Source: CBETVX01 sp965539935
Lineage (GTDB): Bacteria > Bacillota > Clostridia > Peptostreptococcales > Caminicellaceae
DNA length: 8,201 nt
NCBI GenBank assembly: GCA_965539935.1
Contig: CBETVX010000084.1
Location: 1 to 8,201 of the forward strand
Reading direction: 5' to 3'
Within the stretch, counting starts at the first letter, position 1; each line of letters opens with the position of its first letter. The translations under genes and the position numbers were made by a program. The notes below the pieces were generated by a model. The model was not told where the DNA came from. It did not search any database and saw only the letters and a program-made list of their open reading frames with translations. Below are positions 1-6,938 of this stretch, one piece after another.

Positions 1-1164
1 ATTTTAATAATTTGTGTTTTTGCTTTATCCTCGGCTTGTAATAATAGTTCTATAGTAGAACAGGATTTAAATTTAGTGGAGGGAACAGTTCTAATAGATA
101 CGGGAGATAGGGTATTGATAGATAAAAATTTAAATAATGTAGATTCTGATTTTAAAAATGATTCTATTGAAGATTTAATTCAGGATAATAAATATGATTT
201 GATATGGTTAACTAAAAATGACCAAATTCCTTTTGAAGTAGGACAAATTGTGGAAGTAGAAATTGATGGAGCTATTGCTGAATCATATCCAGCCCAAGCT
301 AAAGCAAGAAAAATCTCCATTGTATCAAGGGAAGAAATAAGTGATAATCAACAAGGAGATATTGAAGTGGTATATTTAATTGGTGATTTTAACGAAGAGT
401 TAGATACATTACAAAAACAAAATTTTCAAGGAGAAAAAAATTATAATATAATCATTGAAAATAAAGAAGAATTTGATGATATAACAGAAAAATATGGACT
501 AAAACTGAATGATGGTAAAGAATATGAAAAGGAAAGGGAGTTTTTCAACAATTATATCATCATAGCTATCTTTCCAGAACAGCTTTCTAAAGAAATCGAT
601 TATATAGTGAAGGATATAAATCAAGAAAATGGATTAAATATCCATATAGAAGAAATAGATTCACAACAGGCGAGTGAAAGTTTAGACCTTGTAAATAAAC
701 CTATATTTATTGAAGTAAAAAAGGAAATATGGGAAAAAAGGCAGGAGGTCATAGTGAATGTATTTAATAAAAACGATTTAAGTGTAGAGGATTTACAACT
801 GGGTAAGCTCAAACTAGGTATTTCTAAGGAAGAGATTCAAGGATTAATGGATGCAGATATTAAAAAAATGAGTCAACCTGCCCCTAAATATCCCAATGAA
901 GAATCATTATTTTATGAGGACGGAACTCAAATTATTATTAGGGATATGGAGGTCTATAAAATCTCCATAAACAATGAAAAATATGAAACGCCAAGGGGGT
1001 TGAAGGTGGGAGATAGTGTTGATAAGCTTATAGGGCTATATGGAGAGCCTTCACAAATTAGTAAGGGGATATATAGTTATGATTTAGCACAGTATTATTA
1101 TCTCCTACATGTAAAGATAGAGGATGATAAAGTAGTTGCCATTGAAATAAATCTTAACTGTTAG
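1..1164 (+). CDS. Secreted lipoprotein with DUF3221-like, PrcB-like and SmpA-like regions (5' partial)
   Basis: The reading frame is open from base 1, so the gene is cut by the window edge and the GTG at 76 is not a convincing start. The first visible codons read ILIICVFALSSACNNSS, the end of a hydrophobic signal sequence with a lipobox-like LSSAC; the Cys at codon 13 (37-39) would be lipidated, anchoring the protein outside the membrane. Counting from base 1, codons about 27-109 resemble DUF3221, an OB-fold-like domain of Bacillus YobA-type lipoproteins, with the typical VGQIVEVEIDGAIAESYPAQ stretch. Codons about 125-255 look like a PrcB C-terminal domain (a conserved NYNIIIENKEEFDDI-type start, then beta strands). 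Codons about 265-387 hold two SmpA/OmlA-like motifs, KLKLGISKEEI and GLKVGDSVDKLIGLYGEP. The exact role is unknown; binding of protein or cell-wall ligands is only inferred. No terminator follows, and the next gene is 77 bp away. Confidence 0.8.
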   Translation: MLIICVFALSSACNNSSIVEQDLNLVEGTVLIDTGDRVLIDKNLNNVDSDFKNDSIEDLIQDNKYDLIWLTKNDQIPFEVGQIVEVEIDGAIAESYPAQAKARKISIVSREEISDNQQGDIEVVYLIGDFNEELDTLQKQNFQGEKNYNIIIENKEEFDDITEKYGLKLNDGKEYEKEREFFNNYIIIAIFPEQLSKEIDYIVKDINQENGLNIHIEEIDSQQASESLDLVNKPIFIEVKKEIWEKRQEVIVNVFNKNDLSVEDLQLGKLKLGISKEEIQGLMDADIKKMSQPAPKYPNEESLFYEDGTQIIIRDMEVYKISINNEKYETPRGLKVGDSVDKLIGLYGEPSQISKGIYSYDLAQYYYLLHVKIEDDKVVAIEINLNC

Positions 1165-1228
1165 GTTTAAATAGTATAGCTGATGAAAAAATGTTAAAAT
1201 TTATCTAGATGGATATAAATAGCATAAA

Positions 1229-1234
1229 AGGAGG
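1229..1234 (+). promoter_or_regulatory. Ribosome binding site fixing the TTG start of the GNAT gene
   Basis: A perfect AGGAGG lies 7 nt before an in-frame TTG at 1242. The in-frame ATG at 1209 has no purine-rich site in front of it, and starting there would place this AGGAGG inside the coding sequence. The TTG is therefore the better start. Confidence 0.85.
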
Positions 1235-1241
1235 AAAAGAA

Positions 1242-2093
1242 TTGATAACTTATAGAAAATGTTCTGAGGTAGATTTTGATGCTGTTTATGAGGTTTTTCA
1301 AGGGGGATTTTCCGATTACATCATTAAATTTGATATTTCTAAAGAGGATTTCAAAAAACGTTTTTTTGGGCCAGAAGGTAACCAATTAGATTATTCCTAT
1401 ATTGCCTTTGACGGAGAAAAGCCTATAGGTTTAATTTTAGGAGGCATAAAGAATTATGAGGGAAGAAAAACCCTTCGTTGTGGTACAATGTGTGTACATC
1501 CTGATTATAGAAGAAAAGGAATTAGTCAAAAATTGTTTGAGTATCATAAGGAAGTAGCCATTGATAATAACTGTAAACAATTATTTCTAGAAGTTATATC
1601 TAATAATTATCCTGCCTTTAATCTTTATAAAAAGTTAGGATATGAAAAGGTTTATGATTTGAAATATTTTACTTTAAAGGATGTTAGTGAATTCAAAAAG
1701 ATTAGCACTAGTTCATTTGATATAAGGGCAATTACTTTAGAAGAAATAAAAGCACTGAAAGATTATATTTATGATATACATATAAATTGGCAAAATGATT
1801 TTGACTATATTAAGAAACTAGAAAATGAATATGTCTATGGAGCATATGAAAATGAAAGATTAATAGGAGCATTAAGCGTAAGTAATAATGGAAAAATTCA
1901 TTTTTTATGGGTTTATCCCAAATATCGTAATAAAAAAATAGCTTCAAGCCTAATTAAACATGCTATTTTAGAATTAGATTTAACTATATTATCTACAGGA
2001 TTTCCTAATAATGCTTCCTTAGAAGGATTTTTAAAAAGAGTAGGTTTCCAAAAAGAAAAACTTTCCCAATATGAAATGTATAAATACATATAG
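1242..2093 (+). CDS. Tandem GNAT-family N-acetyltransferase
   Basis: The protein is 283 aa from a TTG start chosen by the AGGAGG at 1229-1234. It carries two GNAT folds. Residues about 1-145 form the first: motif A is VHPDYRRKGIS (85-95), with the R-x-x-G loop that binds the acetyl-CoA pyrophosphate, followed by LFLEVISNN and the motif-B-like YPAFNLYKKLGYE (123-135). Residues about 160-283 form a second, shorter one: LIGALSV strand, WVYPKYRNKKIAS (223-235), then ASLEGFLKRVGF near the end. In the second copy the loop glycine is replaced by lysine (RNKKIA), so it may bind acetyl-CoA poorly or serve a structural role. Such proteins acetylate amines on small molecules or protein N-termini; the substrate cannot be read from sequence. 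No terminator separates it from the lipoprotein gene, so co-transcription is possible. Confidence 0.88.
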   Translation: MITYRKCSEVDFDAVYEVFQGGFSDYIIKFDISKEDFKKRFFGPEGNQLDYSYIAFDGEKPIGLILGGIKNYEGRKTLRCGTMCVHPDYRRKGISQKLFEYHKEVAIDNNCKQLFLEVISNNYPAFNLYKKLGYEKVYDLKYFTLKDVSEFKKISTSSFDIRAITLEEIKALKDYIYDIHINWQNDFDYIKKLENEYVYGAYENERLIGALSVSNNGKIHFLWVYPKYRNKKIASSLIKHAILELDLTILSTGFPNNASLEGFLKRVGFQKEKLSQYEMYKYI

Positions 2094-2231
2094 ATAGATA
2101 AAAAATCCACTGGGATATATTTAATACTAAAAACATCTTTAATTTTCAAATAAAAATCCTCCAATCTAAAAAAGGAATACAAAAACTTGAGCTGGGAAAA
2201 ATATATATGTAACCAATAAAAATTTAGTTTT

Positions 2232-2236
2232 GGAGG
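2232..2236 (+). promoter_or_regulatory. Ribosome binding site fixing the Hsp20 start
   Basis: GGAGG sits 1 nt before an ATG at 2238 and 7 nt before the in-frame ATG at 2244. Only the second spacing is workable, and it gives the MFDLVPF start common in clostridial Hsp20 proteins. Confidence 0.8.
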
Positions 2237-2243
2237 GATGAAG

Positions 2244-2666
2244 ATGTTTGATTTAGTGCCTTTTAAAAAAGGTGGAAATGATATTTCCAATATATTTGAT
2301 GAAATGGAAAAAAGATTTATGCATAGCTTTGGAGACCAGTTTCCTGCCTTTAAAACAGATATAATAGACAAGGGAGATAAGTTTGTCTTAGAGGCCGATA
2401 TGCCAGGGCTCAATAAGGAAGACATAGATATAAAAGTGGATGATAATAGACTAACTATTTCTGCAAAACATAAGGAAAGCAGGGAAGAAAACAAAGATAA
2501 TTACATCCGAAAAGAAAGAAAATATGGTTCTTTTATGAGAAACTTTGATGTATCTAATGTGAAAACTGAAGAAATCAAAGCTAGCTATAAAAATGGGGTA
2601 TTAATTTTAGAACTGCCTAAAAAGCATGATAATAAATCTAATACTAGAAGAATTGATATCCATTAA
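2244..2666 (+). CDS. Hsp20-family small heat-shock protein (alpha-crystallin domain)
   Basis: This is a 140 aa ATP-independent holdase chaperone of the cytoplasm that keeps unfolding proteins soluble for later refolding. The alpha-crystallin domain spans residues about 36-126: FKTDIIDKGDKFVLEADMPG at its start, then DIDIKVDDNRLTISAKH, the strand RKERKYGSFMRNFDV (89-103), and the hallmark GVLILELPK (118-126). The C-terminal tail RRIDIH contains an I-x-I motif (137-139) that docks into a neighbouring subunit and supports oligomer assembly. Length is normal for the family. I see neither a CIRCE element nor a CtsR box in the 150 bp upstream, so heat control by HrcA or CtsR is not supported by the sequence. 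A strong terminator about 90 bp downstream suggests it is monocistronic or ends its transcript. Confidence 0.95.
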   Translation: MFDLVPFKKGGNDISNIFDEMEKRFMHSFGDQFPAFKTDIIDKGDKFVLEADMPGLNKEDIDIKVDDNRLTISAKHKESREENKDNYIRKERKYGSFMRNFDVSNVKTEEIKASYKNGVLILELPKKHDNKSNTRRIDIH

Positions 2667-2672
2667 GATGAA

Positions 2673-2688
2673 GATTTTACAGAAAATC
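2673..2688 (+). other. Small AT-rich hairpin after the Hsp20 gene
   Basis: GATTTT-ACAG-AAAATC forms a 6-bp stem with a 4-nt loop 6 bp after the Hsp20 stop codon. It is AT-rich and lacks a following T tract. It could protect the mRNA 3' end, but it is not a convincing terminator beside the much stronger one downstream. Confidence 0.3.
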
Positions 2689-2757
2689 TAATATCTTCCT
2701 TATAATTTCTCCAAAATTAAAGAAAAGTTGTTATTTACAGGAAAGATGATAAAATAG

Positions 2758-2793
2758 AAGTCTATCTCTAGATATAGGAGATAGACTTTTTAT
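2758..2793 (+). terminator. Rho-independent terminator
   Basis: GTCTATCTC (2760-2768) pairs perfectly with GAGATAGAC (2778-2786) around a 9-nt loop. Flanking AA/TT adds two more pairs, and the stem runs into TTTTTATAT. This ends the Hsp20 transcript and insulates the nuclease operon from it. Confidence 0.9.
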
Positions 2794-2837
2794 ATAGAAT
2801 TTAAATGAAATAGGAGCAATAGAATATTGAAAGTAAA

Positions 2838-2867
2838 TTGTAATTAATTGTAAACCCATGTTAAAAT
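2838..2867 (+). promoter_or_regulatory. Candidate sigma-A promoter of the nuclease/ATPase operon
   Basis: TTGTAA (2838-2843) and TAAAAT (2862-2867) are separated by 18 nt, downstream of the terminator and about 55 bp before the start codon. Each hexamer departs from consensus at two positions or fewer, but the region is AT-rich, so chance matches are likely. A second TTGTAA at 2848 has poor spacing to any -10. Confidence 0.45.
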
Positions 2868-2890
2868 ATAAGTAGTAATGTTAAAAACAT
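2858..2890 (+). repeat. Direct repeat ATGTTAAAA (x2) with a small palindrome, possible operator
   Basis: ATGTTAAAA occurs at 2858-2866 and 2878-2886, starting exactly 20 bp apart (about two helical turns). The second copy is part of the inverted repeat ATGTT-AAA-AACAT (2878-2890), which would lie near the transcription start of the candidate promoter. A regulator site is possible but unproven. The arm order differs from a LexA/DinR box (GAAC-N4-GTTC). Confidence 0.3.
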
Positions 2891-2921
2891 AATAAAGCTA
2901 TCATGAAAAAGGGGGAAGTTC

Positions 2922-4043
2922 ATGACACTTAAGATATTACATACAGGTGATATTCATATAGGTATGAAATTTAATAGATATCCCGATGATATAAGGCAGG
3001 ATCTGAAGGAAGCCAGATTTAATATTTTAGATAGGCTTGTTAATAGAGCTAATGAAGAAAAGTGCAATATTTTTGCCATAGCGGGGGATTTATTCGATAA
3101 AATATCCAAAATATCGAAACAGGATATAGTTAGGGTTATAAGGAGTTTAGATAAGTTTGAAGGACAATGCGTATTAGTATTACCAGGTAATCATGATTAT
3201 GATAATGGTATGACTGGTTTGTGGACAACCTTCTTAGATAATCTAAGTGATAAAATACTTTTATTAAATGAAAATAGAGCATACCACCTATCTAATTATG
3301 ACCTTGATGTTATCATATATCCAGCTTATTGTAATTCAAAACATTCTAGTGAAAATAATTTATCTTGGATAAGGGAAATCAAAGAAAAAGCTGAGGGGAA
3401 ATTACATATTGGTATAGCCCATGGAGCCTTGCAGGGATTATCTCCAGACTTAGATAATAGATATTTTAACATGTCAGAGGATGAGCTTAACGAGCTTAAG
3501 TTGGATTTATGGTTATTAGGTCATACCCATATACCCTATCCCAATGCCCCTGAGGTAACAGACCACAGGATATATAATGCAGGGACCCCAGAGCCCGATG
3601 GAATGGATTGTAAACATGGAGGAAGTGCATGGATAATCTCTATAGATGATAAGAAAATTTATTCTAAGATGATAGAAACTGGTATATATAGATTTTACGA
3701 TTTAAAATATAAAATTGAAGATGACAGGGATTTCGATAATATTAAGAAAGAAATATTATCGAAAAATCCTTTAAATAGCTTAATTAGATTGAGATTAGTC
3801 GGTAGGGTAGATGAGGACTTATTAGAATACAGAAAGAATTTTTATGATGAAATACGGAAAAAAGTTAAATATTTGTATATAGACGACTCTGAATTAGGCG
3901 TGAAAATATCCAAGGATCTTATTGAAAGGGAATTTACAAAGGGGTCATTTCCATATCAATTATTAGAAAATTTATCCACCGATGATAGTGATGAAGAGGC
4001 ATTGCAACTTGCCTATGAATTGATAATGGAGGTGAAGGAATGA
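2922..4043 (+). CDS. Mre11/SbcD/YhaO-type DNA repair nuclease (metallophosphoesterase)
   Basis: The protein is 373 aa, with a GGGGGAAG site 6 nt before ATG. It is the nuclease subunit of an SbcCD-like complex, which processes DNA ends and hairpins in the cytoplasm. All metallophosphoesterase motifs are present: D10-x-H12, GD56LFD, GN90H91D, H167 in IAHG, and GH201TH203. These ligate two metal ions (Mn2+ in characterised relatives), with H91 as the catalytic acid. Residues about 255-373 form the C-terminal capping and ATPase-docking part. The length suits SbcD and B. subtilis YhaO. The GTPEPDGMDCKHGGSAWI stretch (221-238) after the last motif is closer to the YhaO-like branch than to E. coli SbcD. 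Its stop overlaps the next start in ATGA, implying translational coupling and a 1:1 partner. Confidence 0.93.
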   Translation: MTLKILHTGDIHIGMKFNRYPDDIRQDLKEARFNILDRLVNRANEEKCNIFAIAGDLFDKISKISKQDIVRVIRSLDKFEGQCVLVLPGNHDYDNGMTGLWTTFLDNLSDKILLLNENRAYHLSNYDLDVIIYPAYCNSKHSSENNLSWIREIKEKAEGKLHIGIAHGALQGLSPDLDNRYFNMSEDELNELKLDLWLLGHTHIPYPNAPEVTDHRIYNAGTPEPDGMDCKHGGSAWIISIDDKKIYSKMIETGIYRFYDLKYKIEDDRDFDNIKKEILSKNPLNSLIRLRLVGRVDEDLLEYRKNFYDEIRKKVKYLYIDDSELGVKISKDLIEREFTKGSFPYQLLENLSTDDSDEEALQLAYELIMEVKE

Positions 4044-6454
4044 TTATAAAAGAATACTCTTGTAGTAGATTTGGTGGACTAAAGGATACAAAGATAGAGT
4101 TTAAAGATGGCATAAATGTAATCCTTGGGCCCAATGAAGCAGGTAAAAGCACAATAGTCAATGGAATATATAGCACCCTATTTAAGAGTTCAAAGCTAGG
4201 AAGGCAAAAAAGTGATAATAAAGAGTTCTATAAAAGATTTATGCCCCATCCCAATGGGGATTGTTTCGATGGAAGTATTAAGATTGAAGACAATGGTGAA
4301 AGCTATAAAGTATATAAGGAATGGGGAGAAAATAAACAAGCCATAATGGAGCTTTCCGATGGAAGTATTATAAAAAATGATAAAGACATAGAGGAGAAAT
4401 TGAAAAGTTTACTTATCTTTGGAGAAGGTACATATAGAAATATTGTCTTTGCTAGGCAAAGGGATATTAAAAATGCAATACAGAGGATACTACAGGATAC
4501 AGATACTACACAAAATATTAGCTCCATTTTGAGAAGGACAGTAATGGAGTTAGATGGTCTATCCATTGAAAAGCTCAGGGATAGGATAGAAGATGAAATT
4601 GAAACTCTACTAAAGAGATGGGACTATGAAAATTCTAGGCCAGAAAATAATAGGGATATACATAATCCCTATAAAAAGGGAATAGGACTTATACTAGAGG
4701 CATATTACAAAAAAAGAACTTTAGAAAAAAACTTAGAGGAAGCAAAGCAGATTGAGATAGATTATGAAAAGGTTAGTAAAAGGATTAAGGCTTTAGAAAG
4801 GGATATTAAAGAAAAGACAGAAGAGATACAAAGGTTAAGTGGCCTTGAAGATGATGTGATTAAAAGGGCTCAAATTACTCCACAAATAGGAGAATTAAAT
4901 ACAAGATTAGATAGTTTTAAGGAATTAAATAGAAAGTGGCCAGTTGAGGAAACGAATTTAAAAAATAAAAAAGAGAGATTAGAGGAAATAAACAAAAGAG
5001 CAAAGGAGCTAGAGGAAGAATACAACATCGCCAAAAAAGCCCAGCAGTTAAAAGTCTTCGAAGACATTATAAACAGGGTAGATAAAAAGAAAGAAGAGTT
5101 AAACACCTATTTAGAGCAGAGAAAGAAACTTCCCAATATAAAAGATGGGGATGTTTTAGAATTAGACAAGATAAAAAATACCCTAGAGAGAAATAAGGCA
5201 GCAATAGAAGCAGGAACTTTAATTGCAAAACTAAATAATAGAAAGAATAAAGAAATATGGATAACTAAGGGCCTAGAGGAAAGAGAAAAAATAAATACCA
5301 GTCTAGAATTTAAGGCCAATGGTTTTTTGAAATTAGAGATAGAAAAAGATATTGAAATAGAAATAAAGTCTGGAGAAATAGATTTTGATGCTTTAAGCAG
5401 TCAGTACAACACTTTAAAAACTAGGCTTAGCAATAAATTAAGGGAAATGAAAGTTAAGGATATTGAGGAAGCAAAGATTATATTAAGGGAGCTTAAATCA
5501 ATAGATAAAAAAATTGAAATAGCTGAAGGCCAAATAAATAATCTATTAGGACAGTATGATTATGAAGAAATAAAGAAAAAAGTCAATCAATTAAAGGAAA
5601 TGAATAATATTAGGTCATTAGAAGAAGTTGAAAAAGAAAGAAATAAATCTAATAGTGAAAAGATTAAGCTACAATCGGATATAGAGCATCTGGAAAAACA
5701 GATAAGGGAATGGGAAGAAAAGTATCAAAGTCATGATAATTTAATGGATAATATGATTGATATCAAAACAGAAATAAAACTAAAGGAAAAGGAGCTAAGT
5801 TCATTACAGCCTTTACCATCAAAGTTTAGTGATACAGATGAGTTTAAAATACATTTAGCTAATCTAAGAAAAACACTTAATAGCTTAAATGCTCAATTAA
5901 GTGAAAATAAGGAAGAGTTTTATAAGCTTGAAAATAGATTGCCAGAGATATCCTATGAAGAGATTAAAGAAGAATACAATTATGCACAAAAAGAATTTGA
6001 ATATCTGGAAAAGAGGGCCACTAATCTTTTAAAAATTAAGGATAAATTCAATAAGAATTTAAAGTTAATGGGTAAAAATTCATTTAAAGCACTGGAAGAG
6101 TCCTTTAATAAATATTTATCTAAGCTAACAAAGGGAAGATACACTATAGATAGAATTGATGGAGAGTTTGATATAAAATTAAAAACAGTTAAGGGTTTTG
6201 AAATGCCTATATATCTCTTGTCAATGGGGACCTATGATAGTATATCCTTGGCCCTTAGATTTGCAATATTAGAGAATATATATGGTGATAATGGATTAGT
6301 AATATTGGACGACTGCCTTGTGGATTTAGACCCAGAGCGTAAAGAGGAGGCTGTTAAGTTAATCAAAGAGTTTGCCCAAAATAATCAAGTTATATTTACC
6401 ACATGTGACCCTAATACTGCCAATCTATTGGGAGAGAATATAATAAATTTATAA
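4040..6454 (+). CDS. Rad50/SbcC/YhaN-type coiled-coil ATPase, zinc hook absent
   Basis: The protein is 804 aa; its start overlaps the upstream stop by 4 bp, with GGAGGTG 5 nt before ATG. It is the ATPase partner of the upstream nuclease, an SMC-like protein whose ATP cycle gates nuclease access to DNA. The N-terminal lobe has Walker A GPNEAGKST (30-38) and a Q-loop Gln in FARQRD (Q140). Charged coiled coil runs about 220-390 and 450-670. The C-terminal lobe has signature LLSMGTYD (726-733), Walker B LVILDD (753-758), D-loop LVDLD (760-764) and IFTTCD (785-790). There is no CxxC anywhere, so the Rad50 zinc hook is missing; residues about 391-446 at the apex are beta-rich instead. It is much shorter than SbcC. 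YhaN-type proteins share the DD Walker B. Signature Met729 and the lack of a clear switch His are unusual compared with canonical Rad50. Confidence 0.9.
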   Translation: MIIKEYSCSRFGGLKDTKIEFKDGINVILGPNEAGKSTIVNGIYSTLFKSSKLGRQKSDNKEFYKRFMPHPNGDCFDGSIKIEDNGESYKVYKEWGENKQAIMELSDGSIIKNDKDIEEKLKSLLIFGEGTYRNIVFARQRDIKNAIQRILQDTDTTQNISSILRRTVMELDGLSIEKLRDRIEDEIETLLKRWDYENSRPENNRDIHNPYKKGIGLILEAYYKKRTLEKNLEEAKQIEIDYEKVSKRIKALERDIKEKTEEIQRLSGLEDDVIKRAQITPQIGELNTRLDSFKELNRKWPVEETNLKNKKERLEEINKRAKELEEEYNIAKKAQQLKVFEDIINRVDKKKEELNTYLEQRKKLPNIKDGDVLELDKIKNTLERNKAAIEAGTLIAKLNNRKNKEIWITKGLEEREKINTSLEFKANGFLKLEIEKDIEIEIKSGEIDFDALSSQYNTLKTRLSNKLREMKVKDIEEAKIILRELKSIDKKIEIAEGQINNLLGQYDYEEIKKKVNQLKEMNNIRSLEEVEKERNKSNSEKIKLQSDIEHLEKQIREWEEKYQSHDNLMDNMIDIKTEIKLKEKELSSLQPLPSKFSDTDEFKIHLANLRKTLNSLNAQLSENKEEFYKLENRLPEISYEEIKEEYNYAQKEFEYLEKRATNLLKIKDKFNKNLKLMGKNSFKALEESFNKYLSKLTKGRYTIDRIDGEFDIKLKTVKGFEMPIYLLSMGTYDSISLALRFAILENIYGDNGLVILDDCLVDLDPERKEEAVKLIKEFAQNNQVIFTTCDPNTANLLGENIINL

Positions 6455-6468
6455 CTTTCTAATGAATT

Positions 6469-6495
6469 TTAGGGTTTGTGATAAACAAACCCTAA
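6469..6495 (+). terminator. Strong hairpin between the ATPase and YjbQ-family genes
   Basis: TTAGGGTTTGT (6469-6479) pairs without mismatch with ACAAACCCTAA (6485-6495) around a GATAA loop, giving an 11-bp stem. It begins 15 bp after the ATPase stop. The tail is only AATTCAAT, so it is a weak intrinsic terminator at best. It may act as a partial terminator or a stabiliser, and it lies in the leader of the next gene, 17 nt before that gene's ribosome binding site. Confidence 0.6.
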
Positions 6496-6512
6496 TTCAA
6501 TATCATAGTCAT

Positions 6513-6518
6513 GGAGGT
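6513..6518 (+). promoter_or_regulatory. Ribosome binding site fixing the YjbQ-family start
   Basis: GGAGGT lies 6 nt before ATG at 6525. The in-frame ATG at 6462 has no such site, and starting there would translate through the 11-bp hairpin. The protein from 6525 also matches the usual N-terminus of the family. Confidence 0.85.
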
Positions 6519-6524
6519 ATAGAG

Positions 6525-6932
6525 ATGAAAAACAATTTATTTGAATTTAGAGTTACAACCAATAAAGATCAAGAATTTATTGATATTACATATTTGATTG
6601 ATGAGGCTATAGAAAAATCTGGGGTTAAAGATGGCATTGTGACTATTTACTGTCCTCATACTACAGCAGGGATTACAATTAATGAAAATGCAGATCCAGA
6701 TGTAGTTAGGGATATGATAAGTGCTTTAAATAAGGTTTTTCCAATAGAAGGGGATTATAGACATTTTGAAGGGAATTCCCATGCCCATTTAAAATCATCC
6801 TATGTGGGAGCTGAAAAAACCATCATTATAAATGAAAGAAAGCCCCTTTTAGGGACTTGGCAAAGTGTGTATTTTTGTGAGTTCGATGGGCCTAGAAGTA
6901 GGAAGGTATATATTAAAGTTATATCTGATTAA
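6525..6932 (+). CDS. YjbQ/UPF0047-family protein (secondary thiamine-phosphate synthase type)
   Basis: This is a 135 aa single-domain protein of normal family length. Family signatures are very clear: CPHTTAGITINENADPDVVRD (43-63), GDYRHFEGNSHAHLKSS (76-92) and LGTWQSVYFCEFDGPRSRKV (109-128). Conserved His45, His80, His86 and His88 with nearby acidic residues form the family's putative metal or catalytic site. Some members (E. coli YjbQ, B. subtilis YugU) have been linked to weak thiamine-phosphate synthase activity that can replace ThiE; the physiological role is not settled. No thiamine gene or TPP riboswitch is visible here, so a link to thiamine is from the family only. It follows the nuclease/ATPase pair across a hairpin, so partial co-transcription is possible. 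It converges on the next gene with 6 bp between stop codons. Confidence 0.93.
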   Translation: MKNNLFEFRVTTNKDQEFIDITYLIDEAIEKSGVKDGIVTIYCPHTTAGITINENADPDVVRDMISALNKVFPIEGDYRHFEGNSHAHLKSSYVGAEKTIIINERKPLLGTWQSVYFCEFDGPRSRKVYIKVISD

Positions 6933-6938
6933 GTATCT

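Noticed and set aside
76..78. GTG as the start of the first gene
   Set aside because: The frame is open back to base 1 and encodes a lipoprotein signal end with a lipobox-like Cys; no ribosome binding site precedes the GTG.
2187..2211. TTGAGC followed by TATATATGTA as an Hsp20 promoter
   Set aside because: The spacing between a usable -35 and any -10 is about 13 nt or more than 20 nt; neither fits sigma-A.
2094..2243. CIRCE or CtsR operator before the Hsp20 gene
   Set aside because: No TTAGCACTC-N9-GAGTGCTAA or tandem GGTCAAA heptads are present.
1913..2494. Minus-strand open frame of 193 codons crossing the GNAT/Hsp20 gap, with a GGAGG-like site at about 2157-2161
   Set aside because: It is antisense to two well-supported genes, its product is low-complexity and hydrophobic with no recognisable motif, and it needs a TTG start to use the site.
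2878..2890. LexA/SOS box for the nuclease operon
   Set aside because: The palindrome is ATGTT-AAA-AACAT; Gram-positive LexA needs GAAC-N4-GTTC, so the arms are in the wrong order.
6933..6938. Bidirectional terminator between the convergent genes
   Set aside because: Only 6 bp separate the stop codons, and I find no stable stem with a T tract around them; termination must occur inside the opposing gene or by another mechanism.
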